Shown: piece by piece, positions 54,181 to 64,000 of the stretch
Position numbering within the stretch: position 1 is the stretch's first letter
Layout of the letters: each line of letters opens with the position of its first letter
NCBI GenBank assembly: GCA_025642065.1
Contig: JAODUP010000412.1
Coordinates: forward strand, 36,001 to 100,000
DNA: 64,000 nt
From: Paralvinella palmiformis
Taxonomy: Eukaryota > Annelida > Polychaeta > Terebellida > Alvinellidae
Direction: 5' to 3'
The notes under the pieces: model-generated
Seen by the model: the letters and a program-made list of their open reading frames with translations, nothing else
What the model was told of the DNA's origin: nothing
Database searches by the model: none
Made by a program: the position numbers and the translations under genes

Positions 54181-54340
54181 TGTGTACTCACTCACTAACT
54201 CATTCACTCGAATACTCACTTACTAACTCGCTCACTCACCCACCCATTCACTCACATATTCACCCAATCAATCAATCACCTATCCTCTCATTCGCCCGCC
54301 CAACCAACCACCCACCTACACACCCACTTACTTAATCGCT
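54181..54340. repeat. Decayed (ACTC)n/(ACCC)n array
   Basis: ACTCACTCACTAACTCATTC grades into CACCCACCC and AACCAACC variants over 160 bases. Confidence 0.85.
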
Positions 54341-56540
54341 TACTGCAGTGAAAACATTCTGTATAACTGGGTTTATAAACTGTATAAACCCCATTTTGGC
54401 CTCTGCAATAAATTATTGAAATACTAATATTTTTAAATCACACCAAGCTTTCTAAGCAAGCAGACGATCGTTTATGGTAGGATTGTTCAATTACACAGCC
54501 TCCGGCAGAGGGCGGTGTGGTGCATTAGCCGCGTGACCAAACGATCGTCACCTCAAACATCACCTGATATATTCCAGCCAATCAATATTGGCTGAACGTT
54601 GGACACAGGTTTAGGGACCGGAAATGAACGAATTTCTGACTTCTATTATCCAGTACGGTATGAGGTACTGAGGCCACCAGCGCTCTCATCTGTTCGCGGA
54701 CGGACTTGAGTACCCCACGGAATTCTACCTCAAGATAGTTCATCTTTGGATATGTGTTAGCACTACCGTCTCTAATCTGTTACAAGTTAGTCAAATCTCA
54801 GTTCCTCATCTGACGTTGAGAAATATGACTTCACACGGCACTTGGCGATGGTGCCTCATCTGAGACACCACTAAGTTGTACTTCATTTGATACTAGAAAA
54901 GTGTATCTCATACGATAGCATCGGATGGAACCTTATCTTATTACAGAAAGTGGTCGAACCTCACAGAAAACCTTTGAGCCTACCTTACAGGATACAGTGG
55001 GCATGTTTCTTATATAACATGCTATGGTTGTAACTCACTTAATAAATAGACACGTTACCTCATATTACACAATAAATATGTACCTGTAACAGAGGAAGAT
55101 ACGTTACCAGGTAACTAATCCGCATAATTTATTTCAGTGTGCTTGATCCAGAGAGTGGTTGGGCTTGTTATAGCAACTCGGATCAGTATTTACATTGATC
55201 GAAATACAGAAACCGTCCATTAACGATAGCGCTACGTCACGTGATAGCCGGCCAGATAAAGTAGCAAATCCGAATCGGAATCCACGGATCGAACCCATCT
55301 TCCGACTAACATCCACAGACGATGTTTCCTGTACTCACTGACTGATTGATGGCGTTGCGAGTACCTGACTGGACGAGATGTATTGTCGGAAATAGTAGAT
55401 ACTGTGCCTAAAAATAAGCTGGACAACAAGAAACAACATATACTCCACGGGCAGTTGGAACTAGCACCCGGTTATATACGTATATACCTAGGATTGATCG
55501 AATTTGGGTTACAAGAGAAAGGCTTAGTCTCTCACATACGCGCGCGCGAGCACATACGCATACTTTAAATAACGTGTGCGGCTTATGCGTATTGTATATA
55601 GTGATGTAAGATAGCATTCAGGATCTGGGACGGCATGAGTCATATCTTCAATGCCTGCAGCAAATGACGGACTGTGGGTGTTCTGGATCACTCTGACATT
55701 TAATGTATCCGTTCTGTTTGTGTATTGTCAGTCTATGATTGGTCGACGTCAATCGTAGAGTATATTTGTCACGTCACAGAGTCTAGTCACGTGGTTGCTG
55801 ACACCGGTTCAAGAGAAGTGGCACAAGTTGAAATATCCACGCCCCGACATTTGGCTCGGCCGACGAGATCCGGAAAACAGACGCCGGAAGTGCTATTTGT
55901 GAGCCGTTCCCTTCCGGATTTTAATATCCACTGGGCGGTGGTGCCGGCGTGGATCACGTGCCACGTGACTGGTGGCGTGACGGAAGCTTTTTAGACGGGA
56001 AAATAATTAGCGAAATGGAAACAACGACTAGGATTTGATCCTGAGATCCTGATACATGCGGAACATATCTTATCCGGCCGGATGCAATGCTGCTATATTG
56101 ATATTAGGATGTCGACACGATATTGAATACTAATCTATCCAGATGTTGTATTACTACTAACATCCATTATTCGGAAGCACGTAAGCTGTCATGAATATTG
56201 AAATCCTTGCCTGCTAATAATATTTATGTATGTATGTTTTCTGTGACGATACCTTCGTGTTATTCTATGTTATTCTTCTCGTACGTTATCAAAGTATTTA
56301 TTTTGCTGTGAATACGTTCTTAGTGTATTTTTAGAATCCTTATATGTTAACAAAACAACTTTATCGGATGTTGTCTATTACCTAAATATATGTGTCTTAT
56401 TACGATACTATTTCGTTGCTGAGATAGTGATCTGTTATTGCGATAGATGTGTAACAGTAAGAAATCTCTGGATTTCTTTTAATAATCATTATCTCTTAAT
56501 AAGTTCCCAGACTGTTATTAATATCTCATTTATAAGGTGT

Positions 56541-56895
56541 TCGTGTCATATTAAGACCCACATGTTATTAAGACCGTCATGTGTTATTAAGAACATGATG
56601 TGTTATTAAGACCCTGATGTGTTATTAAGAACCTGATATCTTATTAAGACTCTCGTCTGTTATTAAGACCGTCGTGTGTTATTAAGACCCTGGTGTGTTA
56701 TTAAGACCTTGATGTGTTATTAAGACCCTGATGTGTTATTAAGACTCTCGTCCATTATTAAGACCATCAAAGCATCATATATTATTTAGACCGTTGAGAT
56801 GTTATTAAGACCCTGGTGTTATAAACACCCGTCATACGGTAGTAAGACCCTGATATATTATTAAGATCCAGCTGTGTGTGTGTTATTAAGATAAT
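56541..56895. repeat. 19-bp minisatellite (TGTTATTAAGACCCTGATG)
   Basis: About 16-18 units share a TTATTAAGAC core with variable ends (CCTGATG, CCGTCGTG, TCTCGTC, CCTGGTG). Spacing is mostly exactly 19 bases and becomes irregular after 56760. There is no dyad in the unit and no protein-coding sign. Confidence 0.92.
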
Positions 56896-57129
56896 AGGGA
56901 TATGTCAAGATCTCGGTGCGATCCCGGTATGTGATTAACAAGGTCACTGGAAAGATTTTACCAGATCCTCTCCGTTCGGAGTATATGTTGTCATCTCAGG
57001 GAGATTCGTTAATTAGTAGTCAGCTTTGGTAGCCATTGTTAGGGCTTAGCCTGACTACTGGTCTATAATTAACCTTACAGCACCGAGATATTAGCATAAA
57101 ATTGATAAGCAAACACTAATACCCGCTCT

Positions 57130-57131
<2 letters not shown>

Positions 57132-57163
<32 letters not shown>

Positions 57164-57472
57164 GGGGGACTCCACCTACCGGCAGCCTCTCTGACTGGCG
57201 GCGGAGCATTTAATTAACGAGCAACGCCACTTGTAAATCGTATCAGTCGATTATCACGCACACAAACCACGCACCGATTGATGTGAAAGCAAGCACATGC
57301 ACGGCAAGCCGAGTTAGGATATACCGGCTTTAGGTTTTCTTTCTATCGAGCGAGCTGATATTTTTGCCGAGTTTGTGTCTGGAAGAGTTGACCGGATTAT
57401 GCTAATTAGGAGTTATGATTGTATAGACAGAATGTAAACACACGCGCACGCGCACGCACGCGCACGCACGCA
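57132..57472. repeat. (AG)n, and (ACGC)n at the right end
   Basis: AG units 57132-57161 end in GGCGGGGGG. The (ACGC)n array occupies 57440-57472. The GC-richer DNA between shows nothing recognisable. Confidence 0.85.
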
Positions 57473-57658
57473 CTTCTTGGCTTAACTAGTAGCGAGGTTG
57501 GCCACAGATCTATAGCACTTGGGGTCAAATCCCGGTCGGACTATGCCAGGAGCGTATTCCATCTTTCACTTCGCCTTATTACCATTGGAGGTCACTCGGC
57601 CCATTTAGCCTACCATGTGCACAAATGTGACCGTAAAACAGCAACATTTACATTTACT
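57473..57658 (+). mobile_element. tRNA-derived SINE, subfamily 2, 5'-truncated beside an ACGC repeat
   Basis: Starts within the head at CTTGGCTTAACTAGTAGCG, with GATCTATAGCACTTGGGGTC, a B box (GGTCAAATCCCGG), and the shared body, ending ACAGCAACATTTACATTTAC. The first bases of the head are lost to an (ACGC)n array at 57440-57472. Confidence 0.82.
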
Positions 57659-57689
57659 TAGATTCGTAAATGCACAAATATTAACTTCT

Positions 57690-57800
57690 TATGAGTCTGT
57701 TTGACTGATTCATTGACTCATTAAATGACTGATTGACTCACTGTCTGTCTGTCTGACTCACTGTGTGAATAACAGACTGACTGACTGACTGACTTACTTA
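57690..57800. repeat. Imperfect (GACT)n / (GTCT)n array
   Basis: GACTGATT, GTCTGTCT and GACTGACT units. Confidence 0.85.
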
Positions 57801-58032
57801 CTTATTCCCTTGTTTCCCACCCGATCTCTGCCACACATACGAGTTGCCTGTCGGAACACGTACCGGTAGGTGGTGTATCTGTCTCAGGCGGATGGTCACG
57901 TGTCTGATCTGTGGGTTGGTCACGTGTCGTTTGCCTGATGAATGGCGGGATTATGGCCGACCGTGGAGAGGCAGACGATTTTTGTTCTCCTTGTTCGTCA
58001 TTCCGGTGTCTGATGTTTGTTGGTGTTGGGGG

Positions 58033-58110
58033 GATGATGATGATGATGGCAATGACGATGATGTTGGTGATGATGATGATGATCATCATCATCATGACGA
58101 CGACGACGGG
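58033..58110. repeat. (GAT)n / (CAT)n trinucleotide tract
   Basis: GATGATGAT units switch to CATCATCAT near 58083 and then to GACGAC, forming a short self-complementary junction (GATGATGATCATCATCATC) able to fold back. Confidence 0.88.
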
Positions 58111-58579
58111 TCCAATGAAGGTGATGATGGGCAGACATCTTCCATAAACACACGAGCTACAACACCCATTGTTACAGAGGAGGCCAACGGATCACGTGAC
58201 CTCCTCACCCATCACTTCTCCATCACCCGGGCGCCGCCAAACGCCAATCGGAAGTGGCTGTAATCAAATCGGCTCCCGTTTCCGGTTCCGGTCTGACGTG
58301 TTGACGTGCCGAGCGTGGGGCCGGTCACTGGTTCATGTTGCTGCCATTAACGCCGAAACACCTGGCACCTTAAACCCCTAAATATAATGACGTCATATAC
58401 GTCGATTTATAACGTACTGGAAGAGCCTTAAGATGACTAAAACAGGATCATCATATTGTTTTAATATTGATAACTGTCCATCACTGATGATAATAAACAT
58501 CATTTAGATAGAGTAGCTTTGAATGGCTCCTTCTGCTATCAATCTTTAATTAAATCTACATCATTTATTTTAATATTAT

Positions 58580-58608
58580 TATTATTAGTAGTAGTAGTAG
58601 TAGTAGTA
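58580..58608. repeat. (ATT)n then (TAG)n
   Basis: A few ATT units followed by seven or eight TAG units. Confidence 0.9.
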
Positions 58609-58744
58609 TATTATGGTTGTTGGTGTACTTCTGCTTCGGAAATAAGATGTGTATTTTGATAATTAGCCGGTTGTCTCAGTTGTCACTCTCTGACATTATA
58701 TCCTTAAGATACAGAATGTTGATCATGGTTGGCATACACGACTG

Positions 58745-58868
58745 AATGAGTGAGTGAGTGAGTGAGGGGTGAGGGTGAGTGAGTGAGTGAGTGAGTGAGT
58801 GAGTGAGTGAGTGAGTGAGTGAGTGAGTGAGTGAGCGAGCGAGAGCGAGCGAGTGAGCGAGCGAGTCA
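58745..58868. repeat. (GAGT)n then (GAGC)n array
   Basis: GAGT units with a GAGGGGTGAGGG break, turning into GAGCGAGC from 58834. Confidence 0.95.
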
Positions 58869-59465
58869 GGTATTTTGAGGTTACTCAAATTCTAACTTAC
58901 AGGTTTACCTTGATCTGTCGGAGCGCCCTGGATATAAAACCAATTTTTGATGTGATTGTGTAAATTAATCCAATTACAATCAACACAACTATAAACCAAC
59001 TAGAATGATTCAATCAACCATTTTATCCCTCATACAGAACATTTGTGTTGGTTTAGATTTTGATAGGTGCATTTTGTTTGAGGGCGACTTAACCCGATTG
59101 GCCAAAGTTGGATACGTAATTTTATGATATGTTGTGGACATCACTGATGAATAAAAAAGATATAATAATAACCTGATTGTGGGAATCTGTAAAAACATTT
59201 GTCAAGTAAACTCATCATCCGCGGGCAGGTCGTTCACGCGGAATAATAGGACACAAGAACTTAAACGTTTCTCTCCAGTGATCGTATACACAGCCAGGAT
59301 CCCAGATGAGCAAAGGTATTAGTTGCACTGATATTTCTAAACCTTGACTAGTATTTGGACAAGAAATAATTATTAATGTTACGTTGAAGGAAGCAAAATA
59401 CCAATTGCTAAAACAACGAAACCAATATAATCCCGGGCTTCTGAACCAAATTCATGTCTTTAAAT

Positions 59466-59578
59466 TGTTGGATCACAAATCATCTACAACCTGAGTTCGA
59501 ACATTACCTTTGGAGGTCGCTCGGCCCATTTAGCCTACTAAGTGGACAAAAGGGGCCGTAAAATATCAATCATCATTA
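59466..59578 (+). mobile_element. tRNA-derived SINE, subfamily 1, with internal deletion
   Basis: The head remnant (GTTGGATCACAAATCATC, B box GAGTTCGAAC) joins directly to ATTACCTTTGGAGGTCGCTC, skipping the ~45 bases that normally lie between them. The 3' body and ATCAATCATCATT tail remain. Confidence 0.75.
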
Positions 59579-59900
59579 CCTGTCATTACCATAGGAATCT
59601 TAACTTTTGCCACGAACAGATATGTCTGATTTTCGAATCTAAGGTTCAATGCATTTCTAGACATATAATTACTCGGGACTTTCAGGTAATTAACGCAACA
59701 TTTGTTATATATTATCATTGGGTATCGATCATAATTAGATACAAACATTATCAAACAACATCTAGATCTTTAATTAGCGACTATATGTTTACTGCAAATA
59801 TAAATATTTCAAAATAGCTCAAAAGAAATGGTACTCGCGGCCTGAAAACAAAATTCAGCAGCACATGTTTGCCATCAGGTTTTAGAATTCATATCTCAGT

Positions 59901-59901
<1 letters not shown>

Positions 59902-59988
<87 letters not shown>
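59902..59988. repeat. (AT)n then (GA)n
   Basis: AT units to 59940, then GA units to 59987. Confidence 0.95.
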
Positions 59989-59993
<5 letters not shown>

Positions 59994-60559
59994 ATTAGAG
60001 AATGACGTAGTTGACATATTTTTTTTTATCTAACAGATGCATACTGTTTTGGGGATTTCCGAACATTTACTACAACTTTTTTTATATACAACTCGTAACC
60101 TGCAGCGCGTCTGTCAGCGATGGGAGTGCCCTGGTCGACAATTCGACACCCCCCGGCATCCTCACCCACAGCCCCCATGGACGGCATAGAGCACACGGCT
60201 ACATCAAAGGAAAACTTGTCATTCATTAATGAGCGTTCTCTTTTACCTCCGTAATGAGTAACAACGACAATAGACAACCATAACCGGAGTCATAATGAAT
60301 CAAATATTTATTTCGATTGTCTTAAATTATTAACAATTCCGGAATTATATTGGACTGGTCACTGTCTGATATCTGGAGATAATAAATGTACTGGGAGTAC
60401 GGAGCCGTATCTTGGCCTGTTTTCGGTGCCATCCACTATCCGGAATATTGTATTCCTGTTTTACTGTTTTAGTATTTTCTTTCCGAATAATCATCCTGTA
60501 TATTCCCAGTGCTCGTTGTGATTTTCATACAAATCTCCAGATCTGAAATCGAATCGATT

Positions 60560-60690
60560 CCCAGTACCTATGTTTGTGTGATCCTTCCCATGGAATTGCC
60601 TCTCGTCCATATATCCCTGGTGGGGCCAGTGTTGAAGTTAAACAAATTACTCACTCAATCACTCACTCATTCACTCATTCACTAATTTCA
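60560..60690 (+). repeat. (ACTC)n-tailed repeat, possible SINE tail
   Basis: GTGGGGCCAGTGTTGAAGTTAAACA followed by ACTCACTCAATCACTCACTC at 60622-60682 resembles a SINE 3' end with a tetranucleotide tail. The upstream part is not recognisable. Confidence 0.4.
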
Positions 60691-61410
60691 TACAATATTT
60701 ACAACGCAACTATCACAAATTACTTTTCCACAACGCATCAACTTAAGCTTGTGTGTCATGGCTACGCGATGTTGAATAAATACCAAATACAATTTATATC
60801 AGAGGAGGCAATATTTATTAACCTAAAGAATGATTTATTTATGTACTTATACCAGAAGAGGCAATTTTGTTTTACGATTCGATGCCCAATACTCGAGACG
60901 GATGTGTTATACAGAGAGATTATCGATGTTATAAGCCATCGGAATGATCGTTTTTGGGGCAATATTTCTAATTGTCAATTATTAGCACTTAGTCCACAGG
61001 TAATCCACATAATCCACTCACTCGTTCATGTCCGAATCAATCCAAGACCCACCGAGTTCGGAATCACATATTGACTTTATTTATTGAAGCAACAAATGAT
61101 GGTTTCAAATCCAAGTCCAGAGAAGCGACGAATACATTTTACAAATTCTAGATTTCTTCATCATTTCGGGGGTGAGTGGATGTAACACTGAAGAGGGACA
61201 CAAATCAACAATAATTCGTTTGTTTTGGACATACACATCCTCTACCCATCTCCTCGGTCCGATGCTACGGCTAGCGAGCACGTGAAATTCCATTTTGGCA
61301 GTTGACGGAGCCATAACAAGAACCTCTCAGTTTCTTCCACACTACCTTAATAATGAGCTATCGCGACTGACATTTATATGCCAATAGGCCTATAGTTTAT
61401 ATAATAACAG

Positions 61411-61580
61411 TTTATATGTTTGCAGCTTTTATATTTACGGCTTATCCGTTTACATATAATAGCTTTTTTTCGCAATTTATATGTTTGCAGTTTATACGTT
61501 TGCAGTTTATATGTTTAAAGTTTACTTGTTCGTTGCTTATATATTTGCAATTTATATGTTTACATGTCAGTTTCTTGCAG
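61411..61580 (+). repeat. 15-bp tandem repeat (TTTATATGTTTGCAG unit) abutting the exon
   Basis: About eleven units of 15 bp run to the exon boundary, with one 5-base interruption at 61471-61475. Intact copies begin at 61411 and 61476; near copies begin at 61491, 61506, 61536 and 61551. Several units end in pyrimidine-rich TTTGCAG, which is itself acceptor-like, and the final unit (61566-61580) is the probable real acceptor. Confidence 0.8.
61566..61580 (+). promoter_or_regulatory. Probable 3' splice acceptor before the PRRT-like exon
   Basis: The sequence TCAGTTTCTTGCAG ends in AG at 61580 after a short pyrimidine-rich stretch and is the closest good acceptor upstream of the ATG at 61636. 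The 15 bases form the last unit of the adjoining 15-bp tandem repeat. An acceptor just inside the frame (AG at 61655-61656) is a possible alternative and would give a different N terminus. Confidence 0.5.
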
Positions 61581-63320
61581 GTCGTTGCCCAAAAGACGTT
61601 GATGATCTCCTGATGGAGGTAGCCTACCACTGACCATGATCTCCAATTGGACGGCCAGCCACAATGACGTCTATCCAGAACCGCATCCCGACTGGCGGAT
61701 ATCGCTTCCGGCCTGGGGATGGGCGTGGCACGTACATACGTACGGGATGGGCAGCCTGTACGGGTTGCTGGCCATCTACGACGTCGGCATATTGGTGCAG
61801 CTGAGTCGTCGGCTCCGAACCCAGCCGTTCATCCTCACCATCTGCACGGCCACGCTCTTCCTCTCGGCCATCAACGTCGCCTACCTGCTCGGCGATCCGT
61901 ACGGGTCACGTGGCCTCTATCCGATTGCCGTGTTCGAGGTGCTGCGCGGCCTCACCTATCCGTGCCTGACGACGCAGCTCGGCGCCCTGGAGATCCTAAT
62001 ACTCGGCATGACCAAGATCAACTTTGGCATCCGGAGCACGCTGACCCAGCGCCTATTCGCCGTCTTCTCGGTGCTGCATTATGCCTCGACGGCGCTGATC
62101 TACACCTGGGCGTCGGTGGACCGCGATCTACATCTGCTGATCCTGCTCAGCCAGGCGATCTACATCACGTTCGGCCTCGCCCTCTGCTTCATCTTCACCT
62201 ACAACAGCTACCGAGTGACGCAGTTCACGTCGGAAACGAACCGCGTCCTGAAGGAGATCAGCAGATATTCGAAGCTGCGCCGCGAGGCGAGACACTCCGG
62301 AAATCAGCGACAGCTGGCCGCCAACCGGATCAGCAAGCCGCGCATGCGCGGCGCGGCGACGGTCACTACAGGGGCAGCAACGCTCGGCTCGGCGGGCGAC
62401 TGTTCCGAATTCGATTCCGGAGCCGAATCGTCGGACACGCTGTCCCTGTATGAGGACGCGCTTCGCGAACTGGAGCAGAACGGCTTCCGGATGGACACGA
62501 TGTCGGCCCCGACCGGCGTCGAACCGGAAGCCGTGATGACGTCGCTGCATGAGAACCGCTACACGTTCAACGACAGCCAACTCAGTCTGGATCTATCCAG
62601 CGAGAGCGATTACGTCACGGAGGGGCCTTCTCCAAATGCCAGCGGTCTGTCGACTGATGAACGATTCGGCGATCGACGGCCGGTAGAGGACGATAAAAAC
62701 GCATTTTTGACGTCATCGACTTTATCGAAACGACTGAGGAACCTCTTCGTGGTGGTCAAGAAACGGCGGACGATGAACGGGTGTCGAGTGGCGTTCAGGA
62801 AAGTGCCTTCGAAGCGATCCCGGTACATCAACGGTCACGTGAACCGGGGATTTGACAGGGATAACCACTGCGGCTCGCGGCTCCTGACGAAATCCGGCCG
62901 CCAAATCCCGAACGAGATGCCGTTAATGGCGGCCACCAGGCAACAGAGCCACGACGCATGCGCTGAAATGCAAGACGGCGGCTACATGGCCGACACGGAG
63001 GTGGCGACACCTGGTGAAGGGAAGAAGAAGAAGCGGAACAGAAAGAACAGCGCAGCCGACGAGGAGGAGGATGATTCGGAGAATAGTCACGTGGTGCCGA
63101 TGACATTCCAACTTCCGGTGTATACCGGCTATCTCGGATTACACCGAATACGGCAGGGACGGGTACTACGTAAAGTGCACAAGGTCACCTATATAGCTGT
63201 TGTGTTTGTCTTCTGTACTTGTGTACTACAGGTGTACGCCATGTTTGGTGACCTCGGCGTGTTGTCCAGGAACAAAGTAGCCGAACCTTGGCCTTGGTTT
63301 ATCTTCAACGCACTCAGTAG
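61581..63320 (+). CDS. Large exon of a PRRT3/PRRT4-like multi-pass membrane protein (partial gene; coding from 61636)
   Basis: This is the only convincing protein-coding exon in the window. The open frame runs from an ATG at 61636 (A at -3, a fair Kozak context); an in-frame TGA at 61603 means that, if the acceptor ending at 61580 is used, 61581-61635 is 5' UTR. The frame stops at 63330, but an AG|GTCAGT donor at 63320/63321 probably ends the exon first (phase 2). Hydrophobic segments lie at residues ~33-56, 64-86, 97-125, 140-161, 165-190 and 517-537, and a WPWF segment at ~552 begins a likely seventh helix. Residues ~195-510 form a polar loop rich in Ser, Asp and Glu, with a lysine/arginine cluster near its end. 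The WxWxxHxYGxGSL first helix, a DPYGS motif (87-91) after helix 2 and YPCL in helix 3 recall the conserved region of proline-rich transmembrane proteins 3/4, whose molecular role is poorly known. An NWT glycosylation sequon is at residue 4, and no signal peptide is visible. GC content is far above the flanks, as expected for coding DNA. The family assignment is from memory of motifs, not a search. Confidence 0.75.
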
Positions 63321-63326
63321 GTCAGT
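63315..63326 (+). promoter_or_regulatory. Probable 5' splice donor ending the PRRT-like exon
   Basis: AGTAG|GTCAGT fits the donor consensus apart from a C at intron position 3. It interrupts the protein at the start of the predicted seventh helix, three codons before the stop, so the frame must continue in another exon. A GTAGGT four bases earlier is a weaker alternative. The expected next exon was not found in the remaining ~680 bp. Confidence 0.55.
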
Positions 63327-63336
63327 ATAACATCAG

Positions 63337-63434
63337 AATAACAACAGCAACAACAATAATAACAGCACTAACAATACGGTAATAATATCAATAGTATCAC
63401 CAATATCAAAAGCAATTCAAAATATAATTATAAC

Positions 63435-63485
<51 letters not shown>

Positions 63486-63722
63486 ACGCGTAATTAAGAA
63501 AAATGGTTCAAAAACATTAATTTACTAGGAATAAAAACAACAACAATAATAACAGTAACAACAATAACAATAATAACAACAATAACAACAATAACTACAT
63601 AATATTACCCATAATCAGTTAATATATTTCCTTGCATCCGCAATGTGTTCACTTAGTTTTAATCCCAATTTCGGTCAAACAAACAAACAATAAATAAATA
63701 AATAAATAAATAAATAAAATAC
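63337..63722. repeat. AAC/AAT-rich intron sequence and (AAAT)n
   Basis: AAC/AAT units at 63337-63360 and 63431-63483 (AAT switching to ATT at 63449-63455, a foldback), more AAC/AAT at 63535-63600, and (AAAT)n at 63689-63718. This is presumably the intron after the PRRT-like exon. Confidence 0.88.
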
Positions 63723-64000
63723 AAACAACGAATAATTACAACTAATGTCTTGTCTTCTCTTATTAAAGGTCAAGGAGACTACGTGGTTAGGAGGTCTTTG
63801 TTTAGGAAGCTAATTAAAGTGTAGATGTGAGTTATAGTAAGCTTTTAAGACTCTGGCATTAACCGTGTAATCGATGTTTAGTACACGTACGGTAGAGTAC
63901 AGTCAGAACTCTGTCTGATTTATATGGGACGGATTATTGTTATAGTAGACGAACCCAAAATGAAACTGATGAGTCGTCCAGACGTAATGACGACTTATGA

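Larger units (their letters stand above)
52958..56540. other. No recognised gene
   Basis: Contains the trinucleotide and ACTC arrays listed separately. Moderately GC-rich, CpG-containing parts occur at 54,480-54,760 and 55,740-56,000; the latter is open for 89 codons without a recognisable motif. Confidence 0.5.
58869..61410. other. No recognised gene upstream of the exon
   Basis: AT-rich DNA carrying the deleted SINE, the AT/GA tract and the ACTC-tailed repeat. A 166-codon open frame at 60574-61074 is AT-rich and crosses the ACTC tail, so it is not considered coding. The region is presumably intron or upstream DNA of the PRRT-like gene. Confidence 0.5.

Noticed and set aside
56541..56895. 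CRISPR-like array of 19-bp repeats
   Set aside because: Units are contiguous with no spacers, and the genome is eukaryotic; it is a minisatellite.
57844..58263. 139-codon plus-strand frame with an Asp run
   Set aside because: The Asp run is a GAT repeat and the rest matches nothing I recognise; an antisense frame is equally open.
60574..61074. 166-codon plus-strand open frame
   Set aside because: It runs through an ACTC repeat tail, is AT-rich and has no motif or splice context.
61719..62453. 244-codon plus-strand frame overlapping the exon
   Set aside because: It is the +2 shadow of the real frame, rich in Arg/Pro/His with no membrane segments.
62128..63111. Several minus-strand open frames opposite the PRRT-like exon
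   Set aside because: GC-rich coding DNA gives antisense open frames; only the plus-strand frame shows helices and family motifs.

Overview
This looks like a stretch of a metazoan nuclear genome, probably a marine invertebrate; a lophotrochozoan such as a mollusc is my guess, with low confidence. The evidence is long non-coding DNA, very abundant microsatellites, many tRNA-derived SINEs, non-LTR (L2/CR1-like) LINE fragments, a Penelope-like element, and a single convincing protein-coding exon with splice signals. There are no operons, ribosome binding sites or CRISPR arrays. Most open frames in the window arise from low-complexity repeats (Tyr/Ile from AT, Val/Cys from GT, His/Pro/Thr from GGT, Ser/Leu from CT).

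Layout. 1-5.2 kb is AT-rich DNA with nothing recognisable. 5.2-13 kb holds a SINE, a hairpin-forming inverted repeat, a broken LINE reverse transcriptase (6.7-7.8 kb), AT/GT microsatellites and further SINE/LINE tails. 13.7-14.4 kb carries two large (GGT)n blocks. 15.9-16.8 kb is the 3' end of a Penelope-like element on the minus strand, with a GIY-YIG endonuclease fragment and a hammerhead-like core downstream. 17-23.3 kb is a SINE cluster; four copies there have visible target-site duplications. 26.5-28.6 kb has opposed TCTG and GACA arrays. 29.4-36.5 kb is richer in GC and includes a ~620 bp composite repeat present twice (31.4 and 34.0 kb). 37-60 kb is mostly microsatellites, isolated SINEs and a 19-bp minisatellite at 56.5-56.9 kb.

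The one clear gene lies at the right end: a large exon (about 61,581-63,320, plus strand) encoding a multi-pass membrane protein that resembles the conserved seven-helix region of the PRRT3/PRRT4 proline-rich transmembrane family. It has five helices, a ~320-residue polar loop, a sixth helix and the start of a seventh, which must continue in an exon beyond the window. Its 3' splice acceptor appears to be the last unit of a 15-bp tandem repeat.

No multi-gene system is visible. The most interesting items are the SINE families with their target-site duplications, the duplicated SINE-plus-body repeat whose two parts have different divergence, the repeat-derived splice acceptor, and the ribozyme-like motif in the Penelope-like element.
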